Shown piece after piece: positions 58,601 to 64,000 of a stretch of DNA of 64,000 bases. Under the pieces are notes generated by a model. That model was given only the letters and a program-made list of their open reading frames with translations, did no database searches and had not been told where the DNA came from. The position numbers and the translations under genes were made by a program. Source of the DNA: Polydactylus sextarius (Eukaryota > Chordata > Actinopteri > Polynemidae); assembly GCA_016801845.1 (NCBI GenBank), contig CM028924.1, positions 10,374,825 to 10,438,824 of the forward strand. Direction: 5' to 3'. Each line of letters starts with the position of its first letter. The first letter of the stretch is position 1.

Positions 58601-60235
58601 TAATATCACCTGTAGGTGGTAACAAAAACACGTCATATTACAGTAAATGCTCCGTAATTACTGCCAGCTAGCTGGTAGCTGTCTGCTAACACAAAAAAGC
58701 TAATCAGGAAATGATAGATCCGAGTTTGTGATATATACGAAATATAGAAGGTACGGGGACAACACATCAGAATCGACCACAAAGTCTTCACCCCCACCTT
58801 CTTTCATGGAATCTTGGTCAATATAATTTGGAATTTTTTTATGTAATAATTTGCAAAAAAAGAAAAAAAAAAACTCAAGTGTCAAAAAGTAAAAACATTT
58901 ATATAAAGTAATGTAAATTAATTGAAGTATATAATACAAATGAATATAAAGGTAATTAAAAAAAGGGGGGGTGAAGACTTTTTACAGACAGTATTCTCCC
59001 TCTGGTGATGATATTCTAATTCACTGATGAATCATATTCATGTTGTGTTTTTATACAAGTTTAAATGGGCCATTGAAAATATATTTTGGGGCCATTTTTT
59101 AATATTAGCATCGATCAGAGATCGTCAGAAATTACACACCAACAAGTCACACCGATGGTGATGTTTTCCTGTTTCAAGCATCAGAAATCTTGGACCCATA
59201 CTTGTTAAGGAAACACCTGTGCTTGTTTCCGTGACATCGCTGCACCTGTCTGCTGTGTTGTTGAAGTCTGAACATATTTCAGTATCACGTCTGAACCTGG
59301 TCTGCATGTGGATTAAATAAACCACACGTTAGACCCAGTGTGGTAACAATAAAGAACTGAATCCCCAAAAGAAGACGATGAAGCAAAGCCTTCATAAATC
59401 CAGGGGTGCGTGTGTCCACCATGTACCCACACTTTGAACTGAGCCATAAAACATTGAGCTGCTGTTCTGGATCAGATCTGGGGTCCAGACCGACCCAGAT
59501 CCACACAGACAAATCTCACTGATGAACAACACGTCCAACAGGCCGGTGGACACACGTTCCCTCGCTCCCTCGTCAACGACTGAAGATTCAGCCTCGAAAT
59601 ACAAAAATGTTGCCACATGACAAGAAACCAGTTTCATGTGGTCTGAGGTTTTCAGGGTGAAGGATGTCCCAGTCCACCTGCTGAGGACCGGACCATAGGG
59701 TTAGGGTTAGGGACGTCCAGATCAACTGAAGCGTCTTTACTGAGGAGCAAATCTAATGATCAAACAGGAATCGATGATCAAACCAGTGCTGACCCTGGTC
59801 CTGCTGATCCCAGTCCTGCTAGTCCCTGTCTTGTTGATCCAAGGCTAACTGGTCACAGTCTAGCTGATTCTGATCTAGCTGACCTTAGTCATGCTGATCC
59901 CGGTTGGACTATACTACTCATAATTCTGCGTCTGTTGCCATAGAAACAACTCCATCTGTCACATGACTTGTAGTTCGCTAAGAACAGTTCTGTTCTGTTT
60001 GGACCAGATGTTGGACCGGCGCTCCTGATGTTTCCTCTGTTTTTTTTTTTTAAATCGACAGCTGCTGCTGTTTTAATCAATCGTCAGTCACAGAAAACAC
60101 ATGTGCCGGAAACGTGTGGTAAAATATTAAAACCTGATAGAAAAAAACAAAGCGTCGTACTCACGTTTGGTGCAGCTCCGGGTTTTGGGCGACAGAGTCC
60201 ATCCGACGCAGCACTTCCCTCCACAGATGTGAGGA
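20038..60235 (-). CDS. ltbp4: Latent TGF-beta binding protein 4, long and short isoforms, 5' partial for the long form
   Basis: Secreted matrix protein of the fibrillin/LTBP family; LTBP4 supports elastic-fibre assembly and binds latent TGF-beta weakly (family knowledge). Long-form exons, right to left: 60165-60235, 56398-57451, 53363-53598, 40756-41022, 40598-40674, 40336-40518, 38132-38234, 36671-36730, 35444-35566, 33052-33228, 32831-32968, 32204-32683, 31970-32101, 31743-31871, 31545-31658, 30328-30447, 30125-30238, 29911-30030, 29703-29822, 29214-29333, 28984-29109, 28778-28903, 28333-28454, 27376-27507, 27024-27149, 24346-24756, 24199-24270, 23989-24117, 23757-23897, 23496-23648, 22340-22453, 22038-22221, 21628-21908, 20311-20463, 20038-20180. 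The short form starts in exon 50236-50509. Lengths would be about 2116 aa visible (long) and 1754 aa (short) if the one-base deficit in 28333-28454 is an error. LTBP4 is indicated by the shkbp1 linkage, the LREAQSVLL block and the CENRELCPGQQC repeat. Confidence 0.93.
20979..21356. mobile_element. MITE family A, copy 2
   Basis: Starts CTAACCGCTAATTTCCACTG and ends in CTGCATCCAGAGCAAATCCA, a degraded inverted terminus. Located in the ltbp4 intron between the last two linker/EGF exons. Short direct similarities flank it (GGGTTTTG..ACCAAA near 20940 and 21535), suggesting insertion into an older repeat. Confidence 0.72.
21628..22221 (-). other. ltbp4: ltbp4 Pro/Tyr/acid-rich linker exons
   Basis: Two exons (22038-22221 and 21628-21908) encode the linker between the last TB domain and the C-terminal EGF pair. 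It is rich in Pro, Ser, Arg, Tyr and acidic residues (PDYDDYSP, RRPEYD, YYSEDY, NYEEQEEDEEE). Human LTBP4 has a comparable proline/tyrosine-rich linker here. Tyrosines beside acid clusters could be sulfated (inference). Confidence 0.9.
22454..23495 (-). other. ltbp4 intron with dispersed repeat B
   Basis: About 1 kb intron inside the last TB domain. The 22870-23350 part is an inverted copy of the repeat at 11560-12040; the rest is AT-rich with no feature seen. Confidence 0.7.
22870..23350. repeat. dispersed repeat B, copy 2 (inverted)
   Basis: Homologous, in opposite orientation, to 11560-12040. Shared blocks include the CAGACGGTCCCTGAGCA region and a GTGGCGC...CACGAGTGCA end region. Confidence 0.7.
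23757..24117 (-). other. ltbp4: ltbp4 EGF pair between TB domains
   Basis: Exon 23989-24117 (DVDECKRFHPEVCKNGVCVN, then YNCYCSSGY) and exon 23757-23897 (DHDECEEETCVGGMCVNTVG, then YYCSCPHPLVLDD). The pattern matches the two calcium-binding EGFs that sit between the last two TB domains in LTBPs. Confidence 0.94.
23934..24196. repeat. (TG)n microsatellites flanking an ltbp4 EGF exon
   Basis: TG runs at about 23934-23977 and 24151-24196 sit directly on both sides of EGF exon 23989-24117; the exon's donor GTGTGT merges into the repeat. Confidence 0.9.
24199..24756 (-). other. ltbp4: ltbp4 EGF plus LAP-binding-type TB domain
   Basis: A single 411-base exon (24346-24756) fuses an EGF (DENECVTLSGVCGSARCENV), a Ser/Pro linker and a TB core (ECYYNLAERGTCSLL, NTSQQECCCTVGEGWGLGC). 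Exon 24199-24270 completes it (AEFLSLCPSGRGYITTG). In LTBP1 and LTBP3 the equivalent domain disulfide-bonds the TGF-beta propeptide. Here the segment between two late cysteines is QYHI, the same length as LTBP1's EIFP but without the Phe-Pro. NTS is a possible N-glycosylation site. Confidence 0.92.
25234..25591. mobile_element. MITE family A, copy 3 (best preserved)
   Basis: A 358-base unit starting CTAACCCCTAATTTCCACTG and ending with its near-perfect inverted complement CCAGTGGAAATCCGGGGTTAG. No coding capacity. Related copies lie at 11103-11306 and 20979-21356. The terminal form and size suggest a non-autonomous hAT-like element, but I could not fix a target-site duplication. Confidence 0.82.
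26640..26990 (+). mobile_element. LINE 5' fragment (L2/CR1-like endonuclease start), decayed
   Basis: On the plus strand, antisense to ltbp4, the frame contains RRRGCRVRVKRC, then SVTMGNVQSFPT, a stop at 26903-26905, then CLTETW in the same frame. This order is typical of the start of LINE ORF2 in fish L2/CR1-type elements (GN-R-SL, then TETWL). It is truncated and carries a stop, so it is a dead copy. Confidence 0.6.
27812..27960. mobile_element. family D element, diverged fragment
   Basis: CAGGGGCCGACAAATCCAGC followed by ACGGTTGGATCCTTG and CCCAAGATTCATTGCAGC matches the left arm of family D. It lacks the TAAAGGTCA word found in three other copies. Confidence 0.62.
27955..28145. repeat. 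degenerate GTAAATACGCTAGTGA minisatellite
   Basis: About eight imperfect units of roughly 20 bases containing TAAATAYGCTA. Similar units (TAAATACGTAAAGAACAT) form the array at 45850-46320. Confidence 0.65.
28333..28454 (-). CDS. ltbp4: ltbp4 EGF exon with an apparent one-base deletion
   Basis: The exon begins DVDECMKPGVCLDGRCVNTE and keeps frame through CQCGTGFTP, then loses it. Shifting by one base after about 28352-28358 restores the expected ending with the sixth cysteine (PEKTTCL) and a phase-1 donor. Length is 122, whereas all other modules in the array are multiples of three. Read literally, the frame enters the next exon wrongly and stops at 27397-27399. Every downstream exon is intact and conserved, which favours a sequencing error, a segregating indel or exon skipping over gene death. 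Confidence 0.85.
29637..29897. repeat. (TG)n microsatellites flanking ltbp4 EGF exons
   Basis: A GA run then TG run at about 29637-29700 abuts the donor of exon 29703-29822, and another TG run spans 29862-29897. Shorter TG or CA runs lie at 29187-29207, 31873-31905 and 32104-32139, each next to an EGF exon. Confidence 0.9.
30448..31544 (-). other. ltbp4 intron mostly occupied by a family C DNA element
   Basis: About 1.1 kb between two EGF exons. 30486-31100 is the full-length family C element; the remainder (31101-31544) shows nothing recognisable. Confidence 0.7.
30486..31100. mobile_element. DNA-element family C, full-length copy
   Basis: Roughly 615 bases bounded by inverted ATTGGCCC (30486 onward) and AATTGGCCC (near 31091-31100). 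It aligns in inverted orientation with 15330-15770, and its segment at 30603-30680 with 1-58. No coding frame, so non-autonomous. Confidence 0.7.
32204..32683 (-). other. ltbp4: ltbp4 Ser/Pro-rich exon with an RGD motif
   Basis: A 480-base exon encoding about 160 residues of Ser, Pro, Thr, Gln and Gly-rich sequence between the first TB domain and the EGF array. This is the variable proline-rich hinge of LTBPs. Within it PPARGDSLPAP places an RGDS at 32313-32321 (RGD) in a probably flexible setting, a candidate integrin site. Confidence 0.9.
32831..33228 (-). other. ltbp4: ltbp4 first TB domain exons
   Basis: Exon 33052-33228 (SVISEEKGQCYRVLG, LPILRNITKQICCCSRVGKA, then GPNCQRCPYFGS) and exon 32831-32968 (AFKEICPAGPGYHYSAS). 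The sequence is very close to human LTBP4, including the LPILRNITKQICCCSRVGKA block. NIT is a possible N-glycosylation site. Confidence 0.95.
33229..35443 (-). other. ltbp4 intron with a large minisatellite
   Basis: A 2.2-kb intron. 33700-34130 is a degenerate array of ACAAAGAGACACAAAACAAC-like units; the rest carries no recognisable gene. Confidence 0.7.
33700..34130. repeat. degenerate GAGACACAAAACAACCACAA minisatellite
   Basis: About 20 imperfect units of 15-21 bases (AGACTCAAAACAACCACAAA, AGATACAAAGCAAACACAAA). The long minus-strand frames here are low-complexity shadows. The complementary unit occurs near 12290-12560 and 15895-16030. Confidence 0.82.
35444..35566 (-). other. ltbp4: ltbp4 N-terminal calcium-binding EGF exon
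   Basis: DVNECLQPGLCENGICVNTR followed by YSCVCRLGFILD and CIS. The last codon is completed in the TB exon (CIS-QSVISEEKG), matching human CISQHVISEAKG. Confidence 0.94.
35567..36670 (-). other. ltbp4 intron with family D repeat
   Basis: Contains a short stretch of TTAGCTAAGTTAG-type low-complexity sequence (35830-35970) and a family D element copy (35975-36245). Nothing else supportable. Confidence 0.65.
35975..36245. mobile_element. family D element, copy in EGF intron
   Basis: Shares CTTGGATCCTTCACAG, a CCCAAAATTCATTGCAG block and GTTAAAGCTAAAGGTCACAT with the copies at 39835 and 45290 (inverted), followed by TTAGATTTTATCTGCAA. Non-coding. Confidence 0.65.
36671..36730 (-). other. ltbp4: ltbp4 60-base micro-exon
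   Basis: Sixty bases, phase 1 to 1, encoding SNSSSCPAGFEQANGTHC. It corresponds to the human segment CPTGFERVNGSC between the hybrid domain and the first calcium-binding EGF. The acceptor TCGTCAG before GTCAAAGC is the only one that keeps frame. Two possible N-glycosylation sites (NSS, NGT). Confidence 0.88.
36731..38131 (-). other. ltbp4 intron with long (TG)n tracts
   Basis: Holds two large TG microsatellites (37430-37502 and 37592-37642), a short one near 37751-37769, and an isolated AAAGGTGCATTGCGTCA fragment (about 37343) that resembles the terminus of the element at 48844-49633. Confidence 0.7.
37430..37642. repeat. paired (TG)n microsatellites
   Basis: Two nearly pure TG runs (37430-37502 and 37592-37642) separated by about 90 bases. 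Open frames reading CVCVCV are artefacts. Confidence 0.95.
38345..39025. repeat. degenerate AAGCTAAGATAAAC minisatellite
   Basis: Nearly 700 bases dominated by imperfect 5-15 base units of AAGCTAA, AAGATAA and AATCAAG. Strongly purine-biased on the plus strand. Small islands of the same units lie near 42720-42840. Confidence 0.85.
39835..40010. mobile_element. family D element, short copy
   Basis: CTTCTTTTCCTTTGAG, a CCCAAGATTCATTG block and GTTAAAGCTAAAGGTCACAT match the other family D copies. Non-coding. Confidence 0.65.
40598..41022 (-). other. ltbp4: ltbp4 first exons shared by long and short isoforms
   Basis: Exon 40756-41022 begins VLCPLLCKNGGVCLQKDRCL (an EGF without calcium motif) and continues CPTNFTGKFCQIP, then an Ala/Ser/Thr linker. 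Exon 40598-40674 encodes SMVKVRVQHPPEASVKVHQV. The acceptor at 41023 is in phase 1 and accepts either the short-form first exon or long-form exon 53363-53598, just as human LTBP4L and LTBP4S join at CPLICHNGGVC. Confidence 0.94.
44655..45290. mobile_element. family D element with long inverted arms
   Basis: The left arm (44655-44765: AAAGGCCCCTTCAACAAATC, then GGTTGGATCCTTCACAG, then CGATTCATTGCA) has its inverted counterpart at about 45050-45290 (CTGCAATGAATCTTGGG and following). Related single-arm copies lie at 27812-27960, 35975-36245 and 39835-40010. No coding frame. Confidence 0.65.
45850..46320. repeat. degenerate TAAATACGTAAAGAACATAA minisatellite
   Basis: About 470 bases of imperfect units combining GTAAATACGTAAA, AACATAAAC and AACTAAAGGTCGTAAAG, with higher-order repetition. 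Not coding. Confidence 0.8.
47900..48780 (+). mobile_element. decayed LINE reverse-transcriptase fragment (L2/CR1-like)
   Basis: Plus-strand frames, broken by several shifts and stops, show reverse-transcriptase landmarks in the right order: TAFDTVDHHI, LTWFQSYL, the catalytic block CYADDTQLYV, LNSSKTEAILI, then the C-terminal MDYCNTLLSGIPNN and LQHIQNSGARILL. This is the RT and C-terminal region of a fish non-LTR element, antisense to ltbp4. Not functional. Confidence 0.85.
48844..49633. mobile_element. inverted-terminus element E with internal duplication
   Basis: About 790 bases bounded by AAAGGTGCATTACG and the inverted TAATGCACCTTT. Inside, a segment with TTTGCAACAGTCTTT and GTAAGTAGTCGTAAGGC occurs twice (about 49020-49140 and 49400-49570). 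Abuts the LINE remnant. No coding capacity I can support. Confidence 0.65.
50236..50509 (-). CDS. ltbp4: ltbp4 short-isoform first coding exon with signal peptide
   Basis: ATG at 50507-50509 opens a frame with a clear secretion signal: a hydrophobic run LCCFLFVFVFIVV ending near a PLPADGQA cleavage region, then a Gly run. The mature start contains IQVMFTPTICKVRCSQDRC and CEKGNMTTLYSS, the first cysteine module of short LTBPs (human LTBP4S RVRFTPVVCGLRC; LTBP1 VVFTPSICKVTC). It ends GFRV with a phase-1 donor, which joins exon 41022 to read GFRVFLCPLLC (human GFRAFLCPLIC). NMT is a possible glycosylation site. Confidence 0.92.
50510..50900 (-). promoter_or_regulatory. candidate internal promoter of the ltbp4 short isoform
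   Basis: Because 50236-50509 begins with its own ATG and signal peptide, transcription of the short form must start just to its right. The region has a long pyrimidine tract on the plus strand (about 50615-50660) and a run of C (50733-50743) but no clear TATA box. Human LTBP4 also uses separate promoters for its L and S forms. The exact start cannot be read from sequence. Confidence 0.4.
51195..51690. repeat. higher-order minisatellite of ACTACTGCARY units
   Basis: Built from ACTACTGCAACAGTACTACT and AACATCTGGAGTACTACTG subunits. A longer period of 184 bases is visible: the segment beginning GCCACAGTACTACGGTACCA at 51331 recurs at 51515 with few changes. Not coding. Confidence 0.9.
52991..53043. 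repeat. (AAAAC)n microsatellite
   Basis: About ten pentanucleotide units of AAAAC in the long-form intron. Confidence 0.93.
53363..53598 (-). CDS. ltbp4: ltbp4 long-isoform-specific exon 3 (visible numbering)
   Basis: Completes a Ser codon from the previous exon and reads SLREAQSVLLRKALSRGG, then MKHIEKERKRLRF, a Ser-rich run and YTVHVTAPTG. Human LTBP4L has TLQEARALLKRRRP at the same place, just before the shared CPLICHNGG exon. The basic cluster may bind heparin or be cleaved (inference). Phase 1 donor joins to 41022 as TGVLCPLLC, skipping the short-form exon. Confidence 0.88.
53599..56397 (-). other. ltbp4 long-form intron with degenerate GGACCTGGTCC array
   Basis: 2.8 kb; TTAGCTAAGTTAGC-type low complexity near 53700-53990, then an array at 54735-55275. 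Nothing else recognisable. Confidence 0.65.
54735..55275. repeat. degenerate GACCCAGTCCTGCTGGTGGA minisatellite
   Basis: Imperfect units of about 55-65 bases containing GGACC(C/T)(A/G)GTCCT and GTCTTNTTTAAGTGGATGG recur across about 540 bases. A short related array of CTGATCCCAGTCCTGCTGAT units lies at 59795-59900. Confidence 0.75.
56398..57451 (-). CDS. ltbp4: ltbp4 long-isoform-specific large exon: EGF plus long charged region
   Basis: A 1054-base exon. It starts with a compact EGF (TCFPRCHNGGSCRRPNRC, then CRQGFHGSRC), equivalent to the LTBP1 long-form CVPPCQNGGMCLRPQLC. It then runs on for about 300 residues of mostly Glu, Lys, Ser, Asp, Gln and Pro with no cysteine, for example DKDDEEKEDETDSDP and KPKAEEMQRKAESKPD. 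It ends RGGKKQSL with a phase-2 donor. Human LTBP4L has only a short linker here, so this is a lineage expansion. The region should be extended and disordered. Confidence 0.88.
57452..60164 (-). other. ltbp4 long-form intron, no gene seen
   Basis: 2.7 kb of AT-rich sequence with A-runs (57761-57770, 57886-57903, 58362-58372), a short TTAGGG-like tract (59696-59713) and a small CTGATCCCAGTCCTG array (59795-59900). No exon supported. Confidence 0.65.
59795..59900. repeat. short CTGATCCCAGTCCTG array
   Basis: About five imperfect 20-base units (CTGATCCCAGTCCTGCTAGT, CTGATTCTGATCTAGCTGAC). Confidence 0.65.
60165..60235 (-). CDS. ltbp4: ltbp4 long-isoform exon with CGGKCCVGW motif
   Basis: Seventy-one bases encoding PHICGGKCCVGWTLSPKTRS and CTKP, completed in the next exon. 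It matches LTBP1 long-form VCGGRCCHGW...RCTKP and the human LTBP4L CRCCPGQTSRRSRC region. It starts in phase 2, so another exon with the long-form signal peptide must lie further right. I found none up to 64000. Confidence 0.9.
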
Positions 60236-63200
60236 CTGCAGACACAGACAGAGGAGTTTTATCATTATCACTATTATTATTATTATTATTATTATTATTA
60301 TGACTAAATTTAACCAACAGTTATTTCAGCCATGTGCTTCCTGTGGGTGTGGCTCATAACAGACTAAAACTCTGTGTTCACACTCATGAACTTATGTTAT
60401 CTTGGAACGGCATCTCTTCACTCAGTAGAAAAGCTAAGTTTTTGAATGCTAACTAATTAGCATTAAAGGTTAAAAATCTAGCACTATCATTAGCATTTTA
60501 ACAACAACATATAGGATCCCACTTTATGCTAATATTTGCTTCTTTATTAATAAGTAAACTGAGGAAGCTGACAACTTCATGCTAACATTAGCATTTTTAA
60601 AAGTAGTAGGATCCACTCAATGTTAACATTAGTTTGTTCATAAATACTTTAAATTAAGATGTCAATAGAAAGGTAGAATTCAACCTCATGCTAACATTAA
60701 CTTGTTTGTAACTAGATAACTAGCTAAAATTAGGATGTTAACAAACAGAAGAGGATCTAACCTAATGCTACCATTAGCATTTTGATAAAGAAAAAAATTT
60801 CAACTTTATGCTAACATTTTATGCCAACATTGCTAACATTAGCTTTAAAGGTTTAGAACTAGCCGACAGAATAAGAAGTAGGCTCCAATGTAGTGTTAAT
60901 GTTAGCGCGATTGTAAATAGAAACAACATCCAAACACGTTAGCTGACATGTTGCAGCCTCATTTAGCTCATGTCGTATTTCAGAGCTTCTTTCCCCAAAG
61001 ATGAACAAACACTATAATGACTTTATGTTGACCTTTTGACCTCCAACACACCTGACCAGCTGCAGGCCTGTGTTATTCTACTCCGCAGTTTCAGCATTTT
61101 GGTCGCAAATCAGTCAATTAGCAAACCAACAGCGGGTCATTAAAGTGATAGGCCAACGTGACTTCACATCCGTGTGTGACAGGAAGAGTGTGTGATGTGC
61201 TAATAGGCCTTTACAGACAGGAAAGTGTGGACACAGCTTCTCTGCAGAGGATTTAATCATTACTCACAGAGGACCGGCTGCTTTGTAGCTGCACAGGAGG
61301 CCCCGCTAACACACAGTTAATGCTAAAGCTCTGTTGACACTCACAGGATTGGACCTGTATACACACAGACAGTGTGGTCAGGGCTCACTCAGACTGAGGC
61401 TGTGTCAAATATCCTTTATTTATTGATCTATTCATTTATTATTAATAATAATTATCAAAATTATTATTATTATTACTCTGCATTTATGCTCTGCCATTTT
61501 ACCTAAGATAAAGAAGCTACTGTCAATCTGTTAATTAGTTTGTGCTGTTGTGTTAGCCTAGCTTAGCAGACGAAGCTGTTAAGCTAGCTTAGGGCAAAGA
61601 CAAGAAGCACACAGAAACTGTTAGCCTAGCTTATTGCAAAGAAAGGAAGGAAGTTGTAGCACAAAGACTTAAGGCAAATGGAAACTGCTAGCGTAGCTTA
61701 GCAAAAAGATGAAAGTGCTGGGAGCCTCGCTAGCCTGTCAGACATTTTTATCACGATATGATGTCATTATCATAATATCTGGCAAAAAAAAAATCCCAAT
61801 TAGATTTTGTCTGAAATGAAACTGACCCTCGTGAGGCAAAATATAAAACTTCTTTGATATTCGGCTGTAGAAAACTGTAGCTGTGTGGGAGAATAAGTGA
61901 GGTCAGTCTAGAGAGACGTGGAGGACGTTGGAGATTAAGAACTGGGATGTGAGGACGATGAAACCAGATCAAATCAGACCGGTCCTTCAGATGTCAGAGC
62001 CGCCGTCACTTCAGCAGAACAAGAAGCTCTTGTTCCGCTGGCGGACTCACTGAGAGTCACTGTGAGGAAAAATTACAAGCATCAGCAAAAAACAGTAGTG
62101 GACCTCCTCCACAGCTCCTCAGCTCTCAACAACAACAGCAGCTCTGGCTTCAAACCCTGTGCCCTCTTCTTCCTGAGAGGACACTGAGGCGTCTGTCTGC
62201 CTCCACACATTCTTCAAACCTCCATCAAACAGTCCCAGGTGTCACCACTCAGCGACTGAATAAAAGTTCTTACACAAATGTATTCACATCCATGTGTCCG
62301 TTCTGGTGGACAGTAAATTTAACTGAGCAAATATATTTTATTGGATGTCTTCAAGTCACAGCATTTCACATCACGTAAAGTGGACTGTTGTAAAATTACA
62401 TCTCCGGTGCGGTGTGGTGTTAAAGGAAATGTTGCTTTTTTTAAAACAGTTTTTGAAGATTTCCGACACATCCAAAAACAAACTGTGTCTCGGTCCGAGG
62501 GCTGTGTCATTCTGAGGACCTGTTAGATGTTGATGTCAAAAAAGTGAAACTAATCAGTGCTGCATTCCGGAAACATGGCAACAACAGCGAACCTGGCCAG
62601 GCAGCTAATAATCTAAGTGAAACCTTTTATCTCTCATAACTGTGGCGTTATAACCCAAACACAAGTGTGCCCTGTGCCTTCCTGTCTCACAACATCCAAT
62701 TTGTTGTCCACCGAGTAAGTACTGAATATGTGAGCTAGCTGCAGTCTTATAATAAGTTATAACAGACAAGGACGGATGTTTCCATGTTGTTTTTTTAATG
62801 TTGTAATGGTTAAAATGCTTAATAATACTTTCACAAATGTGTCAGAAACCAACAGAGGTATGTGACAACCTGATTAAACACTTGTTTTCTATCATTTCTT
62901 TACCACCACTGAGTTAAGCAGACATAGTATTATGTTAGTTAGGCTCCCAAACATACACGGCTGTCGAGTGACCAGCTACTTCGGCTAACTTGGCTACGTT
63001 AGCGAACTTTGTTACCTATGTATCTTAGCATCTACCTACATAAGCTACCATAGACTATTCAGTCACCTCAGCTAAATCAAAGGACGCAGCTACAATCACT
63101 GACGCCAGCGCAGAAATGAACAGGAAGTGGAGCGTCGGTTTCTCAAGTCTCGTCCATACGTCAATCATGAGTCAGTTTCACTCAATCATGATGTTTTCAG

Positions 63201-64000
63201 CTTGTTTTATTACGTCAAATAACTAATAATGTTTTAATTTGGCAGGTTGTGTGGTTTCTCAAAATAATACGAACACCTGCAAATATAACACAACACGGCG
63301 TGCATTAAATTTAGCTTAATTTATTCTGCGCGGAGCTGTGAAATGAAGAGATAAAGGTGCGAACCCTCCACTTTAATGTGGACGTCCACCGTCCCTGAAC
63401 AGAGCAGGGACCTCACTTTGGTAGCAAAACTAAAACCTGTGTATGTGCGTATGTGTTACTAGGACTCTTTCTGCCTTTTCACACACTGACACAAAAATGC
63501 CTGTTTTTAACCTGTTTAAAGCCACTGTGTTTACACACACACACGAACACACACACACACATCCAGATCTGTGTGTTTAATCTTAAACCCTATGAACTGA
63601 ATGGCCTTATAAACTGTGCAAGTGCGTGAGGTCACATCAGCCTCAAGTGCAAGTCGAACTGACGGTCAAGTGATGGATGCAAAGTCAACACACTCTCAGA
63701 ATTTCACACATTCCTGAGGTGTCTGCAGACCGACACACCTGCCGGCTGCTGATTGGTCGAAGCGTTTATGGTCGCTGCACCACTTTGACATTCTCTTCCG
63801 TTAAATGTGGCACGTTGCATTGTGTGTGTATGTGTGTGTATGTGTGTGTGTGTGTGTGTAGGGGCAGAGTTTGGACAGTTTTGTATTCATGCTAACTGAC
63901 AGTTTGTTCCACTGTTGTGGCAGAGCGCTCCATAGATCTTCCAAACCTGACCTCAAAATTTAAGATGGCTGCTCAGTGGCAACAGCTGGACAAAATGAGA
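60236..64000 (-). other. presumed first intron or 5' flank of ltbp4 long form
   Basis: 3.8 kb with an (ATT)n run (60271-60301), stretches of GCTAACATTAGCAT-like low complexity (60430-60940), (CA)n near 63533-63560 and (TG)n near 63822-63859. No signal-peptide exon with a phase-2 donor was recognised on the minus strand, and no plus-strand exon either. Confidence 0.6.

Noticed and set aside
53363..60235. A separate gene upstream of ltbp4
   Set aside because: The three exons have phases that join exactly to the shared ltbp4 exon at 41022, and their order matches human LTBP4L, so they belong to the long isoform.

Overview
The window is vertebrate nuclear DNA, almost certainly from a ray-finned (probably percomorph) teleost. 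Coding sequence is split into many short exons with GT-AG introns. Introns carry (CA)n/(TG)n microsatellites, small DNA-transposon remnants and a decayed LINE. All three genes belong to animal families. Nothing prokaryotic is present, and I see no CRISPR array, operon or phage. I did not find a previously undescribed biological system; the most unusual points are listed as findings.

Layout. (1) 121-5107, + strand: 3' part of shkbp1 (BTB/T1 domain plus WD-like propeller, SH3KBP1-binding protein 1), 15 exons, with the 5' end outside the window. (2) 5108-7312: short tail-to-tail intergenic gap with a small inverted-repeat element. (3) 7313-9932, - strand: a complete eight-coding-exon nuclear receptor of the estrogen-related receptor family (NR3B), 471 aa, ERRalpha-like but with unusual ligand-pocket residues. 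(4) 9933-20037: intergenic, repeats and MITE copies only. (5) 20038-60235 and beyond, - strand: ltbp4, latent TGF-beta binding protein 4, with 35 exons of the long isoform visible plus one alternative first exon (50236-50509) that carries its own signal peptide and makes a short isoform. The signal-peptide exon of the long isoform was not found and probably lies beyond 64000. (6) 60236-64000: upstream intron or flank of ltbp4.

The three genes are linked by ancestry rather than by a shared pathway. Human SHKBP1 and LTBP4 are neighbours on 19q13.2. The other ERR genes sit beside LTBP or KCTD3 paralogs (ESRRA-LTBP3, ESRRB-LTBP2, ESRRG-KCTD3), so the receptor lying between shkbp1 and ltbp4 here looks like the fourth member of that ancient block.

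Exon boundaries were derived by hand from splice sites, reading frame and remembered family conservation. For shkbp1 and the receptor all phases close exactly. For ltbp4 they close except at one EGF exon (28333-28454), which is one base short and throws the rest of the protein out of frame unless it is an assembly error, an indel allele or a skipped exon.
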